Below are positions 49,268 through 58,936 of a stretch of DNA of 64,000 bases, piece after piece; the stretch's first letter is position 1, and each line of letters starts with the position of its first letter. The stretch lies in assembly GCA_004296885.1 (NCBI GenBank), contig SCVN01000023.1:186001-250000 (forward strand), read 5' to 3'. A program made the position numbers and the translations under genes. Under the pieces are notes generated by a model. That model saw only the letters and a program-made list of their open reading frames with translations. It had not been told where the DNA came from and searched no databases. This DNA is from Nitrospirota bacterium. GTDB taxonomy: Bacteria; Nitrospirota; Nitrospiria; Nitrospirales; Nitrospiraceae.

Positions 49268-50746
49268 GTGCATCGCACAGCCCAGACACAGAGAAAATCC
49301 ACGCAACTGCTTCAGCTTGTCGCCAGGCACGCCAAGGCCGCAGGCCTCATTGAGCCAGGGCAGAGGCTCCTGGTTGCGGTCTCAGGAGGGCCGGATTCCG
49401 TGGCGCTCCTCTCGGTCCTGAAGGAACTGGCGCCGGCTTGGCGGTTGACACTCTATGCCGCCCACATTAACTATGGACTGCGCGGGGAGGAATCGGAGGA
49501 AGACGCCCGGTTCGTGGCCCGGCTCTGCGACCGCTTCGGGATTACTCTGCACTGCGAACGAGTCACCGTGGCGCGAAAGGGGAGCGTCCGCGATCGCTCG
49601 TCGCTGCAAGAACGCGCGCGGGAAGCTCGGTATCGGATTCTGACAGAATTGGGCCGAACATTGACAGCGGACAGGATCGTCCTGGGCCACCAAGCAGACG
49701 ACCAAGCCGAAACCGTGCTCATGTGGATGCTGCGTGGGGCCGGCATCGCCGGACTGGCCGGCATCCCGCCGATCCGTGAATCCCTCTTTATCCGCCCGCT
49801 ACTCGGCATTTCCCGCGAAGCGGTCATGGAATATTTGTGGAGCCGCGAGTTGCCGTTCCGGCTCGACTCGAGCAATGCCAAACCTCTTTACTTGCGCAAC
49901 CGAATCCGTCACGAATTATTGCCCGTCATGAAGCGGCTCAACCCGTCGATTGTCGAGGGCTTGGCGCGCCAGGCCGATATTCTCCGCGAAGACGATGTCT
50001 ACTTGCACCGGTTGGCGTACGACGCAATGGCCCCGTTGGTACATACAAGCGATCAAGGGGTCATGGTCGACAGGACCGGATTTTTGGCCCTTCCCCTGAC
50101 GCTCCAACGACGGATTCTTCGTATCCTTCTCCAAGACCTGCATCCGCGCCGCAAAGGACCTGGATACAGGACTATCGCCTCGCTCCTGGAAACGGTGTTT
50201 GAGGGAAGGACCGGATCGAGCACCACCATCCAAGGCGTGCTGGTCACCCACGAATATGGAACCGTCCGACTCCAAGCAGATCCGTCCGCACGTGTGACTG
50301 CAAACGCAGCCGATGATGCGACGGTCCCTGCTCCCAACGGTCTGACCCTGCCGGTTCCGTCATTACTCCGTTGGCCCCTCACAGGCCAGCTGATTCGAGT
50401 CAGCCTGGGGCCCCGATTCCTTCCTTCAAGCAGGGCCATTCCCCGCAACCAAGCTTGCCTTGATCTCGATCTGGTATCCATGCCGCTGAAGGTTCGATCA
50501 TGGCAACCAGGCGATGTTTTTCAGCCGGCGGGGATGGGGGGGCGGACAAAAAAGTTGCAGGATTATTTTTCGGACATCAAGCTGCCACGCCACGCGCGTG
50601 CGCTCGTCCCCATCATCCTGGCCCCGGATGGCATCCTCTGGGTGGCAGGCCATCGGATCGATCACCGGTTTTGCGCTCGGCTTGGCACACAGCGGACCCT
50701 GCTGCTGGAACTGCTGGAGTCCACGTCAGAAGGAGGAACAGACTGA
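49268..50746 (+). CDS. tilS: tRNA(Ile)-lysidine synthetase
   Basis: Modifies C34 of tRNA-Ile(CAU) to lysidine, essential for AUA decoding. 492 residues. PP-loop ATPase motif LLVAVSGGPDSVALLSVL near residue 37, HINYGLRGEESEEDARFV, LGHQADDQAETVLMWMLRGAG and RPLLGISREAVMEYL; the C-terminal domain contains KVRSWQPGDVFQPAGMGG. GTG at 49268 is the start. The stop is directly followed by the hpt ATG. Confidence 0.94.
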   Translation: MHRTAQTQRKSTQLLQLVARHAKAAGLIEPGQRLLVAVSGGPDSVALLSVLKELAPAWRLTLYAAHINYGLRGEESEEDARFVARLCDRFGITLHCERVTVARKGSVRDRSSLQERAREARYRILTELGRTLTADRIVLGHQADDQAETVLMWMLRGAGIAGLAGIPPIRESLFIRPLLGISREAVMEYLWSRELPFRLDSSNAKPLYLRNRIRHELLPVMKRLNPSIVEGLARQADILREDDVYLHRLAYDAMAPLVHTSDQGVMVDRTGFLALPLTLQRRILRILLQDLHPRRKGPGYRTIASLLETVFEGRTGSSTTIQGVLVTHEYGTVRLQADPSARVTANAADDATVPAPNGLTLPVPSLLRWPLTGQLIRVSLGPRFLPSSRAIPRNQACLDLDLVSMPLKVRSWQPGDVFQPAGMGGRTKKLQDYFSDIKLPRHARALVPIILAPDGILWVAGHRIDHRFCARLGTQRTLLLELLESTSEGGTD

Positions 50747-51295
50747 ATGGAACGTATCTTCGGGCGTCCGATCGTCACACAAGAGCAGATGCGCACGCGC
50801 ATCAAGGATCTCGGCCGGCAGATTGCGTCGGACTATGCCGACAAGGACCTCATTCTGGTCGGTATCCTCAAGGGCGCCTTTGCATTTTACGCGGACTTGG
50901 CCCGCGCCATCCGCATTCCGTTGCGGGTGGATTTCCTGGTAGTTTCCAGCTACGGTTCCCGCTCCAAGACATCGGGAAAGGTTAAGATGGTGACGGATTT
51001 AACGGAGAACATTGCCGGGCGGGACGTGCTGCTGGTGGAGGATATCGTCGACTCGGGTCTGACCTTGCAGCACCTGACCAAGACCCTTGCCAAACGAAGG
51101 CCCAAATCAATCAAGGTCTGCGCCTTGCTGGACAAGCCCGACCGCCGCCAGGTTGCGGTGCATGTGGATTATGTGGGATTTGAGATTCCCAATAAATATG
51201 TAGTCGGCTACGGCTTGGACTATCAACAGAAATATCGCAATCTTCCCTATTTGGCCATCCTGGATCAGGTCGACGAAGAAGGCGAGGCGACCTAG
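50747..51295 (+). CDS. hpt: Hypoxanthine phosphoribosyltransferase
   Basis: Salvages hypoxanthine/guanine with PRPP. 182 residues: LILVGILKGAFAFYADLAR, DFLVVSSYGSRSKTSGKV and the PRPP loop DVLLVEDIVDSGLTLQHL, then VGFEIPNKYVVGYGLDY. It follows tilS with no gap and its ribosome-binding site AAGGAGG lies inside tilS. The tilS-hpt-ftsH order is widely conserved. Confidence 0.95.
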   Translation: MERIFGRPIVTQEQMRTRIKDLGRQIASDYADKDLILVGILKGAFAFYADLARAIRIPLRVDFLVVSSYGSRSKTSGKVKMVTDLTENIAGRDVLLVEDIVDSGLTLQHLTKTLAKRRPKSIKVCALLDKPDRRQVAVHVDYVGFEIPNKYVVGYGLDYQQKYRNLPYLAILDQVDEEGEAT

Positions 51296-51302
51296 CAATC
51301 GG

Positions 51303-51332
51303 TTGTCAGCATTCGAATAACTATGTTAGAAT
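51303..51332 (+). promoter_or_regulatory. Sigma70 promoter of ftsH
   Basis: TTGTCA (51303-51308), 18 bp, TAGAAT (51327-51332) with TGT directly before it (extended -10). The leader to the ATG at 51386 is about 47 nt and contains GAGGAGG. Confidence 0.55.
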
Positions 51333-51385
51333 TCGCAGTCGGTTTGATTCCTTGCCCCGGCTGGTGTGCAGGCTGAGGAGGAGTA

Positions 51386-53200
51386 ATGAATTCTCGGGTG
51401 AAAAATTTACTGTTCTGGGTCGTGGTGGGTCTGTTCATGATCCTGCTGTTCAACTTGTTCAGCGTGCCCACCCATGCGCCGGAAGAGGATGTCATCTTCA
51501 GCGATTTCATGGCCCAACTCGATAAAGGCGAGATCACAAAGGTGATCATCAAGGCGAACCATATCAGCGCCATTCTCAAGGACGGTACGCGGATTCGCAC
51601 CTATTCGGCCGACTACCCGGACATGGTGAAGGTTCTACGGGAACGGAACGTGCAAATCGAGGTTAAGCCGCCGGACGAAAACCCCTGGTACATCACGTTT
51701 CTCGTCACCTGGGGCCCATTCATCCTGTTTCTGGGGCTTTGGTTCTTCCTTATGCGGCAGATGCAGATCGGGGGCAACAAGGCCCTATCATTCGGCAAGA
51801 GTCGGGCCAGGATGCTGACTGAAGAACGTAAGAAGATTACCTTCTCGGACGTAGCCGGTATTGACGAAGCCAAGGAGGAAGTGGCCGAGATTATTGAATT
51901 CCTCAAGGATCCGCGCAAGTTTCAGAAACTGGGGGGACGCATCCCCAAAGGTGTCTTGATCGTCGGCCCTCCCGGTACGGGCAAGACCCTCCTGGCCAAG
52001 GCCATCGCCGGAGAAGCCGGGGTGCCCTTCTTCAGCATCAGCGGGTCCGACTTCGTGGAGATGTTCGTCGGCGTCGGCGCATCGCGGGTTCGCGACCTCT
52101 TCGAACAGGGGAAGAAGCATGCGCCTTGCATCATCTTCATCGACGAAATCGATGCCGTGGGCCGGCTCCGGGGAGCGGGCCTGGGTGGAGGCCACGATGA
52201 GCGAGAGCAGACTCTGAACCAGCTGCTCGTGGAAATGGACGGATTCGACACCACCGAAGGGGTGATCCTGATTGCCGCCACGAACAGACCGGACGTGTTG
52301 GATCCGGCTCTGTTGCGTCCCGGACGCTTCGACCGTCAGATCGTAGTCAATCGCCCGGATTTGCGCGGGCGGACCGAAATTCTCAAGGTCCACACCAAGA
52401 AGGTGCCGGTGGCCCCGGATGTGGAACTGGAGAAGATTGCGCGCGGCACCCCCGGCTTCTCAGGAGCGGACCTCGAAAATCTCGTCAACGAAGCCGCCTT
52501 GTGGGCAGCACGCCAGAACAAAAAAGTCGTGGAATTGGTGGACTTTGAGACGGCCAAAGACAAGGTATTGATGGGCGCCGAACGCAAGAGCATGGTCTTG
52601 AGCGACGAAGAGAAACGCGTCACCGCTTACCACGAGGCCGGCCATGCGCTCATGGCCAAGCTTCTTCCGGGTACGGACCCCGTGCACAAGGTCACCATCA
52701 TTCCGCGCGGACGGGCCCTCGGCATGACCATGCAGTTACCGACCGACGACCGGCACAACTACTCCAAGGAATTCCTCTACAACAACCTCGCCATTTTGCT
52801 GGGAGGACGGGTGGCGGAGGAACTGGTCTTACACCATATCACGACAGGGGCTGGGAACGACATCGAACGAGCTACAGACTTGGCGCGCAAGATGGTGTGC
52901 GAGTGGGGCATGAGCGAGAAGTTGGGCCCGCTGACCTTCGGCAAGAAAGAAGAGGAAATTTTCCTGGGTCGCGAAATCGCCACCCGCCGCGACTTCAGCG
53001 AACAGGTCGCACTCGAGATCGACCACGAAGTCAAACGCCTGGTCACCGAAAATTACGAGCGGACCAAACGGATGTTGACTGAGCACATGGGAACCCTCAA
53101 AGCCCTCGCCGAAGCACTCCTCGAAAAGGAAGTGCTCGACGCGCCGGAAATCGACCAGATCATTCAACAGGGCTCGCTACCCCAGACCATGCCAGCCTGA
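51386..53200 (+). CDS. ftsH: ATP-dependent zinc metalloprotease FtsH
   Basis: Membrane-anchored AAA+ protease for quality control of membrane and regulatory proteins. 604 residues: two membrane spans (about 5-24 and 108-126) flanking a periplasmic region, an AAA+ module with Walker A GPPGTGKT, Walker [13 protein letters not shown] and second region of homology [18 protein letters not shown], and zinc protease site HEAGH (416-420). GAGGAGG precedes the ATG. Confidence 0.97.
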   Translation: MNSRVKNLLFWVVVGLFMILLFNLFSVPTHAPEEDVIFSDFMAQLDKGEITKVIIKANHISAILKDGTRIRTYSADYPDMVKVLRERNVQIEVKPPDENPWYITFLVTWGPFILFLGLWFFLMRQMQIGGNKALSFGKSRARMLTEERKKITFSDVAGIDEAKEEVAEIIEFLKDPRKFQKLGGRIPKGVLIVGPPGTGKTLLAKAIAGEAGVPFFSISGSDFVEMFVGVGASRVRDLFEQGKKHAPCIIFIDEIDAVGRLRGAGLGGGHDEREQTLNQLLVEMDGFDTTEGVILIAATNRPDVLDPALLRPGRFDRQIVVNRPDLRGRTEILKVHTKKVPVAPDVELEKIARGTPGFSGADLENLVNEAALWAARQNKKVVELVDFETAKDKVLMGAERKSMVLSDEEKRVTAYHEAGHALMAKLLPGTDPVHKVTIIPRGRALGMTMQLPTDDRHNYSKEFLYNNLAILLGGRVAEELVLHHITTGAGNDIERATDLARKMVCEWGMSEKLGPLTFGKKEEEIFLGREIATRRDFSEQVALEIDHEVKRLVTENYERTKRMLTEHMGTLKALAEALLEKEVLDAPEIDQIIQQGSLPQTMPA

Positions 53201-53322
53201 ACTCAAATGAGGTCCCCATGGTCTATGTTGTCCTGGGATCATGAACTACGGCAGCTCCTGCCTTGTCCCGTCCGCCTCGCAGGAACGATTCTGACTTAGG
53301 TCCTCCTCAGAGGATACGGCCC

Positions 53323-54222
53323 ATGCCCCTTCCGATCGTCGCCAAGCCACCTTCCCAGCCAGGCCACTTGAAGGCTCGTGAATATTTCCTTCCCCTTCAG
53401 CGCCGGGTCCATTTGATGGGAATCTTGAACGTCACCCCTGATTCCTTCTCGGACGGAGGCCGATTCCTCGCCCCTGATGCGGCCGTTGCCCACGTTCTCG
53501 ACATGGTCGAGGCGGGAGCGGACATGATCGACATCGGCGCCGAATCCACGAGGCCCGGGGCAGAACCGGTGGACGAGCCGGAGGAAATCCGTCGGCTCAT
53601 CCCTGTCGTGAGAGAGGTCTGCCGCCGAATCACCGTGCCGGTTTCCGTCGATACATCGAAAGCATCGGTCGCCAGGCTGGCCCTGGAAGCGGGGGCCGCC
53701 ATCATCAATGACATCAGCGCATTGCGAAACGACTCCCGCATGGGCACAGTCGTCGCCGAATCCGGCGCCGGTCTTGTGCTCATGCACAGACAGGGCACCC
53801 CGCTGACCATGCAACAGGCTCCGGCCTACCATGACGTGGTGGCGGAAGTCCGCCAGTTTTTGGCGGACCGAGTCCGGACGGCGCTGGAATGCGGTATCAG
53901 CCCCGCTCAGATCATGCTTGACCCGGGCATCGGATTTGGCAAGAATTTGCAGCACAATCTCACATTGTTAGCTCGGATGTCAGAATTGGTCTCCTTGGGT
54001 TACCCCGTCCTGGTGGGGGTATCGCGAAAGGCCTTCATCGGACAACTCCTGGGACGTCCGATCGAACAACGAGTGATGGGGACGGCAGCCGCGTCGACGA
54101 TGGCGATCTTGGGCGGCGCACGAGTAGTCCGGGTCCATGATGTCGGCGAAATCCGAGACGTCGTCACGATGGTGGACGCGATCCGTGGCATGCAGCCGCA
54201 GACACTGTCAGCGTACCGATAA
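53323..54222 (+). CDS. folP: Dihydropteroate synthase
   Basis: Joins p-aminobenzoate and the pterin pyrophosphate in folate synthesis. 299 residues. [68 protein letters not shown] and [14 protein letters not shown] are the DHPS signatures. ATG 53323 with AGAGGA upstream is preferred to a TTG at 53263. Confidence 0.96.
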   Translation: MPLPIVAKPPSQPGHLKAREYFLPLQRRVHLMGILNVTPDSFSDGGRFLAPDAAVAHVLDMVEAGADMIDIGAESTRPGAEPVDEPEEIRRLIPVVREVCRRITVPVSVDTSKASVARLALEAGAAIINDISALRNDSRMGTVVAESGAGLVLMHRQGTPLTMQQAPAYHDVVAEVRQFLADRVRTALECGISPAQIMLDPGIGFGKNLQHNLTLLARMSELVSLGYPVLVGVSRKAFIGQLLGRPIEQRVMGTAAASTMAILGGARVVRVHDVGEIRDVVTMVDAIRGMQPQTLSAYR

Positions 54223-54265
54223 TCATCCCGGCCGGCAAGACGCGCAAAGCGAGAGGACAGGCCTC

Positions 54266-55615
54266 ATGAGAACGTTGTTCGGCACAGACGGGATACGCGG
54301 GGTGGCGAACCTCGAACCAATGACAAGCGAGACGGCGATGAAGCTCGGACGAGCCGCCGCCTATCTCTTCAAGCGCCGCTCCGGCCGGCATCAGATCGTG
54401 ATCGGCAAAGATACCCGGCTCTCCGGCTACATGCTCGAATCAGCCCTGACGTCGGGGATCTGTTCCATGGGCGTAGACGTGCTGCTGGTCGGGCCGATGC
54501 CGACCCCAGCGATCGCCTTTCTGACCAGAAGCCTGAGGGCGGACGCCGGCGTCGTGATCTCCGCATCCCACAATCCGTATCAGGACAATGGGATCAAATT
54601 CTTTTCCAGCGACGGGTTCAAGCTACCCGATGAGCTGGAGACGAGGATGGAGGCCCTGATCACCTCCGACGAAATCCAGCACCTGCGTCCCACGGCCGAT
54701 GAAGTCGGGAAAGCCTACCGGATCGACGACGCTGAAGGACGGTATATCGAGTTCGTCAAGCGCTCCTTGCCGCGGGACGTCGATTTCCAAGGGCTGCGGA
54801 TCGTCGTAGACTGCGCCCATGGCGCCGCCTACAAGGTTTCTCCCAAGGTTCTGCGGGAATTGGGCGCCACCGTGTGGGTCATCGGAGACGAACCGGACGG
54901 GACCAATATCAACGACGGGTGCGGCGCTGTCCATCCCGAGCGGCTCCAGCAAGCGGTGCGCGAACACCACGCACAAATCGGCATCGCCCATGACGGAGAC
55001 GCCGACCGGGCCATTTTCGTATGCGAACAGGGACGCATTATCGACGGCGATCACGTCATGGCCATGATTGCGATGGATCTGCAAGAACGGGGGCTGTTGA
55101 AGCGACAGACCGTCGTCGGAACGGTCATGAGTAATTTCGGTTTGGAGTTAGCGTTGGCCAAAGCCGGGATCGCCTTGGTAAGAACCGCCGTCGGCGACCG
55201 TTATCTCCTCGAGCGCATGGTCACGGATGGTTACAATTTCGGCGGCGAGCAATCGGGCCATTTCATCTTTCTGGACCATAACACCACGGGCGACGGCCTG
55301 ATTTCTGCTTTGCAGGTCGTGGCCCTGATGAAGCGGACGGGGCGCTCCTTGTCGGATCTGGCCCGATGCATGACGGCTGTGCCGCAGATTTTATTGAACA
55401 TCCGCGTCAACGGGAAACCGGACCTTAACCGGGTCCCAGAGTTGACGCAGGCGATCCGGACGGGAGAAGCCACGTTGAACGGGACCGGACGCGTCCTTGT
55501 CCGTTACTCCGGCACGGAACCGGTGCTCCGTATCATGGTCGAGGGAGAGGAGGCTTCGCTCATCCGCCTCGTCGCCGACGACCTCTCTGCAGTCGTCCAA
55601 CGTCACCTCGGATAG
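54266..55615 (+). CDS. glmM: Phosphoglucosamine mutase
   Basis: Converts glucosamine 6-phosphate to the 1-phosphate for UDP-GlcNAc. 449 residues: [12 protein letters not shown] start, phosphoserine loop [16 protein letters not shown] near residue 100, metal-binding [13 protein letters not shown] and the sugar loop [30 protein letters not shown] precedes ATG 54266. The ftsH-folP-glmM order is conserved in many bacteria. Confidence 0.96.
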   Translation: MRTLFGTDGIRGVANLEPMTSETAMKLGRAAAYLFKRRSGRHQIVIGKDTRLSGYMLESALTSGICSMGVDVLLVGPMPTPAIAFLTRSLRADAGVVISASHNPYQDNGIKFFSSDGFKLPDELETRMEALITSDEIQHLRPTADEVGKAYRIDDAEGRYIEFVKRSLPRDVDFQGLRIVVDCAHGAAYKVSPKVLRELGATVWVIGDEPDGTNINDGCGAVHPERLQQAVREHHAQIGIAHDGDADRAIFVCEQGRIIDGDHVMAMIAMDLQERGLLKRQTVVGTVMSNFGLELALAKAGIALVRTAVGDRYLLERMVTDGYNFGGEQSGHFIFLDHNTTGDGLISALQVVALMKRTGRSLSDLARCMTAVPQILLNIRVNGKPDLNRVPELTQAIRTGEATLNGTGRVLVRYSGTEPVLRIMVEGEEASLIRLVADDLSAVVQRHLG

Positions 55616-55692
55616 CGTTTCCGGCTCAGTCGGTCGCGCCCAGGACTGGCGCCACTCGACTCAGCCTGCCGGCAACATTGTGTGACGCTGCC

Positions 55693-58236
55693 ATGCTTGC
55701 CCAGATCACGATCGCCTTCCTGGTCGGTCTGCTCGTCGGTTCTGGTTTTCCTTTCACCCCGTTCCTCTGTATCGGCTTCCTCTTGCTCACAGCCATTGTG
55801 CTGGTGGGGCTTGAACGGTCCGGTTGGCTCCATTCGCGCCATAGCTCCATGCTCTACGCCGGCCTGCTGGTCGGACTCTTGTATTGGACTGTCTTTGCCT
55901 GGCTCAGCACCCCCGTATCCCTGCACCGCCTGGCAGGCAATGCCCCGCTGCCTATCACAGGGCGGATTACGGAACCTGTGCACTACGCACCGGGGCGTGC
56001 CTCGTTTCATCTGACCGTCAGCCAACTGGGTAACGCACCGGCTGATCGCCACAGAGACGGAACCCTTCGCATCACCTGGCGAGAGCCTGGTCGCGACCTA
56101 AAGCAAGGCGACCTGGTGACACTCACCGCCAGGATCCATCCGCCCTCCGGACAAGTCAACCCGGGCGGATTCGACTATGCCACTTACCTGATCAGGCATG
56201 GAGTGGATGCCACAGCTTCCGTTTCCGGTCCCGACGCAGTCAGATGGCTGGGCTCAACGAACGGCCTGACGCGATGGGCCCTGTGGCGCACAGTCGACGA
56301 ATGGCGGGATCGCATCCGGAACGCGGCGGTGGCGTCCTTACGCGACCCGGCGCGCGGAATCTACTTGGGTATCATCGTCGGCCAGCCGGGCTATCTCACC
56401 GCTGAGGTCCGGGATGCCTTCATGGCCACCGGCACCGTGCACATTCTGTCGATCTCCGGTTCCCATCTCGGTCTGGTCGGGCTCCTGTCCTTCTTCCTGA
56501 TCAGGCACACCTGCCGCCGCCTGCCCGCACAGTGGCTGTTGGGCCTCTCCCGCCACATCACATCGACACGAATCGCGGCCTTAGGTACGGTCATTCCCGT
56601 CACAATCTATGCGCTGTTGGCCGGCGCGGAAGTGGCGACCGTTCGCTCCTGGATCATGATCGTGGTATTCCTGCTGTCCGTTTGGCTGGGTCGGCAGGAA
56701 CACCTCCTGCTGTCCCTTGCCTGTGCCGCCTTCTTGATCGCCCTCCACGACCCCCGGGCTCTCTATGACATCTCGTTTCAACTGTCGTATTGCTCCGTGC
56801 TGGCCATCGCATTGGTAATCCGCAGGCCGTCGGACGAAAGCGGGGAGCACCTCCCGCCATCGCGCTCTATTCGGAAGCGGCTCGAAGATTGGCTCACGAC
56901 CTATGCCTGGATCACCGGCGGGATCACGCTCGCGACGCTGCCTCTGGTCGCCTACCATTTCAATCAAGTGGCCTGGCTGGGCCTCGTCGCAAACCTTGTC
57001 GTGGTGCCTCTGGCCGGACTGCTGCTCGTACCTCTGGGCCTTGGATCAGCCTTGTGGGTCGCGGCAACCGGGAATGCGACGCTTCCAGGAACATTTCTCA
57101 ATCAAGCCGGCATGGATTTTTTATCCGATCTCGTTCACATGCTGGCCCGCCTCCCAGGGGCCGAATGGCACGTTGCGTCGCCGACGCTGATCTCAATTGT
57201 TCTCTTCTACGGGCTGCTCATCATGGCGATCAGCTTGCCGGCACATCACCGGGTCCGGCTCATCTGTTTTACAGGCGCAATCATTCTGGTTGCATGGTGG
57301 GTCTGGTCTCCACGCATGTGGGGGCAGGATGGATCCTTGCGCGTGACGTTTCTCGATGTGGGCCAGGGAGACGCCACGGTCATCGAACTTCCAGACGGCG
57401 AAACCGTTCTCATCGACGCCGGGACCCGGCATGAGACATGGGATATGGGGCGATCCGTCGTCGCCCCGTACCTCTGGGACCGGAGCATCTTTCGCCTCGA
57501 CCACGTGATCGCCACACACCCCCAACTCGACCATATCGGCGGCCTCGCATCCGTCCTTCGACACTTTCCCGTCGGCCACTACTGGAGCAACGGGCTGACC
57601 AGGCAAGAACTGTTCTATCAAGAACTGCAACGCGCCTTACGGCATCAAGGACTATCCGAGTCCATTGCGGTCGAGGGAGAGGAAATTCTCGCCACCGGGA
57701 CATGTCGTCTGTCGGTGCTCAACCCGGCGGTGGGCGAACAACCGCAACTATCGGCACCGACAAATATCGGCACCCTGCTGAATAATCAATCAGTCGTCAC
57801 GAAGCTGCTTTGTGGTCCCCACTCATTCCTCTTCGCCGCCGATGCGGAAGCGCAGACTTTGTCGCGCATGGCCAAGACTGACGTCTCGGCCAGCGCACGC
57901 ATCGTGAAAGTTCCACACCATGGAGCCAACAGCTCCCTGGACGAGCAATGGATACGGCACGTGGCTCCGGAGATCGCAGTGATTTCAGTCGGAGACCGCA
58001 ACCCCTATGGCCATCCGACACAAGCAGTACTCCGGGCGTATGAGCAGCAGGGGAGCCGGATTTTCAGAACCGACCGGGATGGAGCCGTCTCGATCGCGGC
58101 CCGCCTGTCTTCACCCTTGTTTGAACTCTCTCGAGCTCGTGCGACCGAATTCAGACCTATCCGGTTTGGCGCCTCGATGTTCCACGACGAGTGGTTGAAC
58201 TGGGGACGTTTGCGGTGTCAGATGGGCCGCGCTTAA
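55693..58236 (+). CDS. comEC: ComEC/Rec2 DNA-uptake channel protein
   Basis: Inner-membrane channel through which single-stranded DNA enters during transformation. 847 residues. N-terminal DUF4131 region with spans and a soluble OB-like part (PITGRITEPVHYAPGRASFHL), central Competence domain (GIYLGIIVGQPGYLTAEVRDAF; VHILSISGSHLGLVGLLSFF) with many spans, and C-terminal metallo-beta-lactamase domain (VTFLDVGQGDATVIELPDG; ATHPQLDHIGGL; KVPHHGANSS). The lactamase metal motifs look complete. ATG 55693 is preferred to TTG 55678. No other competence genes are nearby. Confidence 0.93.
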   Translation: MLAQITIAFLVGLLVGSGFPFTPFLCIGFLLLTAIVLVGLERSGWLHSRHSSMLYAGLLVGLLYWTVFAWLSTPVSLHRLAGNAPLPITGRITEPVHYAPGRASFHLTVSQLGNAPADRHRDGTLRITWREPGRDLKQGDLVTLTARIHPPSGQVNPGGFDYATYLIRHGVDATASVSGPDAVRWLGSTNGLTRWALWRTVDEWRDRIRNAAVASLRDPARGIYLGIIVGQPGYLTAEVRDAFMATGTVHILSISGSHLGLVGLLSFFLIRHTCRRLPAQWLLGLSRHITSTRIAALGTVIPVTIYALLAGAEVATVRSWIMIVVFLLSVWLGRQEHLLLSLACAAFLIALHDPRALYDISFQLSYCSVLAIALVIRRPSDESGEHLPPSRSIRKRLEDWLTTYAWITGGITLATLPLVAYHFNQVAWLGLVANLVVVPLAGLLLVPLGLGSALWVAATGNATLPGTFLNQAGMDFLSDLVHMLARLPGAEWHVASPTLISIVLFYGLLIMAISLPAHHRVRLICFTGAIILVAWWVWSPRMWGQDGSLRVTFLDVGQGDATVIELPDGETVLIDAGTRHETWDMGRSVVAPYLWDRSIFRLDHVIATHPQLDHIGGLASVLRHFPVGHYWSNGLTRQELFYQELQRALRHQGLSESIAVEGEEILATGTCRLSVLNPAVGEQPQLSAPTNIGTLLNNQSVVTKLLCGPHSFLFAADAEAQTLSRMAKTDVSASARIVKVPHHGANSSLDEQWIRHVAPEIAVISVGDRNPYGHPTQAVLRAYEQQGSRIFRTDRDGAVSIAARLSSPLFELSRARATEFRPIRFGASMFHDEWLNWGRLRCQMGRA

Positions 58237-58290
58237 AGCACCAGGTGCATACGTTGGGGCTCCCGCAAGACTCGCCCCTCCGCCTTCACA

Positions 58291-58319
58291 TTGACAAATC
58301 CGCAGGGCTGACCTATAAA
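58291..58319 (+). promoter_or_regulatory. Consensus sigma70 promoter, leaderless gene
   Basis: TTGACA (58291-58296), exactly 17 bp, TATAAA (58314-58319), then GAATCC and the ATG at 58326. With the usual 7-nt distance, transcription starts at the A of the ATG. No ribosome-binding site is present. Confidence 0.75.
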
Positions 58320-58325
58320 GAATCC

Positions 58326-58682
58326 ATGCCGGTACCTGTGATACGAACCCGCCGCCGCACCCTGCGGGAGCAAATCAGGCAAAACTGGAAGTTTGCGGCT
58401 GGCTTGGTGGGCCTCTGTGCAGTGGTCGCCCTGGGAACAGCCATCGCAACTCAGGGGCTTGAAACGATCATGTCCCGCGCTTCCTTGGCGATGAAAGCGG
58501 TGGAGGACCCGAGCAAACTGTCCTCGGATGAAAAAGAGCAGATCAAAAAAATGGTTAAAACTAAGGGGGCCAAGGGAACGTTGGAAGCTCTCAGCCCGGA
58601 ACAGAGAGAACAGGCCAAGCAAGCGTTCGGCGGGATGAGTGAAGATCAAAAGAAGAAGTACCGTGAGATGTACGGCAAGTGA
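58326..58682 (+). CDS. Small single-span membrane protein, 118 aa, probably leaderless mRNA
   Basis: No family recognised. A basic N-terminus (RTRRRTLREQIRQNWK) precedes one membrane helix (FAAGLVGLCAVVALGTAIAT, about residues 22-41), giving an N-in orientation. The rest is a charged helical segment, SSDEKEQIKKMVKTKG and SPEQREQAKQAFGGMSEDQ, probably a coiled coil or helical hairpin outside the membrane. The start is fixed by the promoter rather than a ribosome-binding site; the frame is open upstream inside the comEC 3' end. Confidence 0.6.
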   Translation: MPVPVIRTRRRTLREQIRQNWKFAAGLVGLCAVVALGTAIATQGLETIMSRASLAMKAVEDPSKLSSDEKEQIKKMVKTKGAKGTLEALSPEQREQAKQAFGGMSEDQKKKYREMYGK

Positions 58683-58839
58683 ACCCTCCGTTTCTACCCC
58701 TTCCGTAGCCTCTCATTCATTTCCGTTCCTCGATCGATAGAACCAAGTGGAACAACTCGGTCCATTTCAACCCAGTCCCTCACGATCGGAAGCAGATATT
58801 TTAGGCAGAACGGGGGCCGGTTTGCACGTCGCGATGGTT

Positions 58840-58869
58840 TTGACAATTTTATCGGGTCTATGCTAAAGT
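58840..58869 (+). promoter_or_regulatory. Sigma70 promoter with extended -10, upstream of the FprA-like gene
   Basis: TTGACA (58840-58845), 18 bp, TAAAGT (58864-58869) preceded by TGC. The leader to the ATG at 58937 is about 60 nt. Confidence 0.6.
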
Positions 58870-58936
58870 CCGCGAAAATTTATGGACTTCTGGCCAAAGA
58901 CAGATGGCCGACAGGAGCATGATACGGAGTAATATG

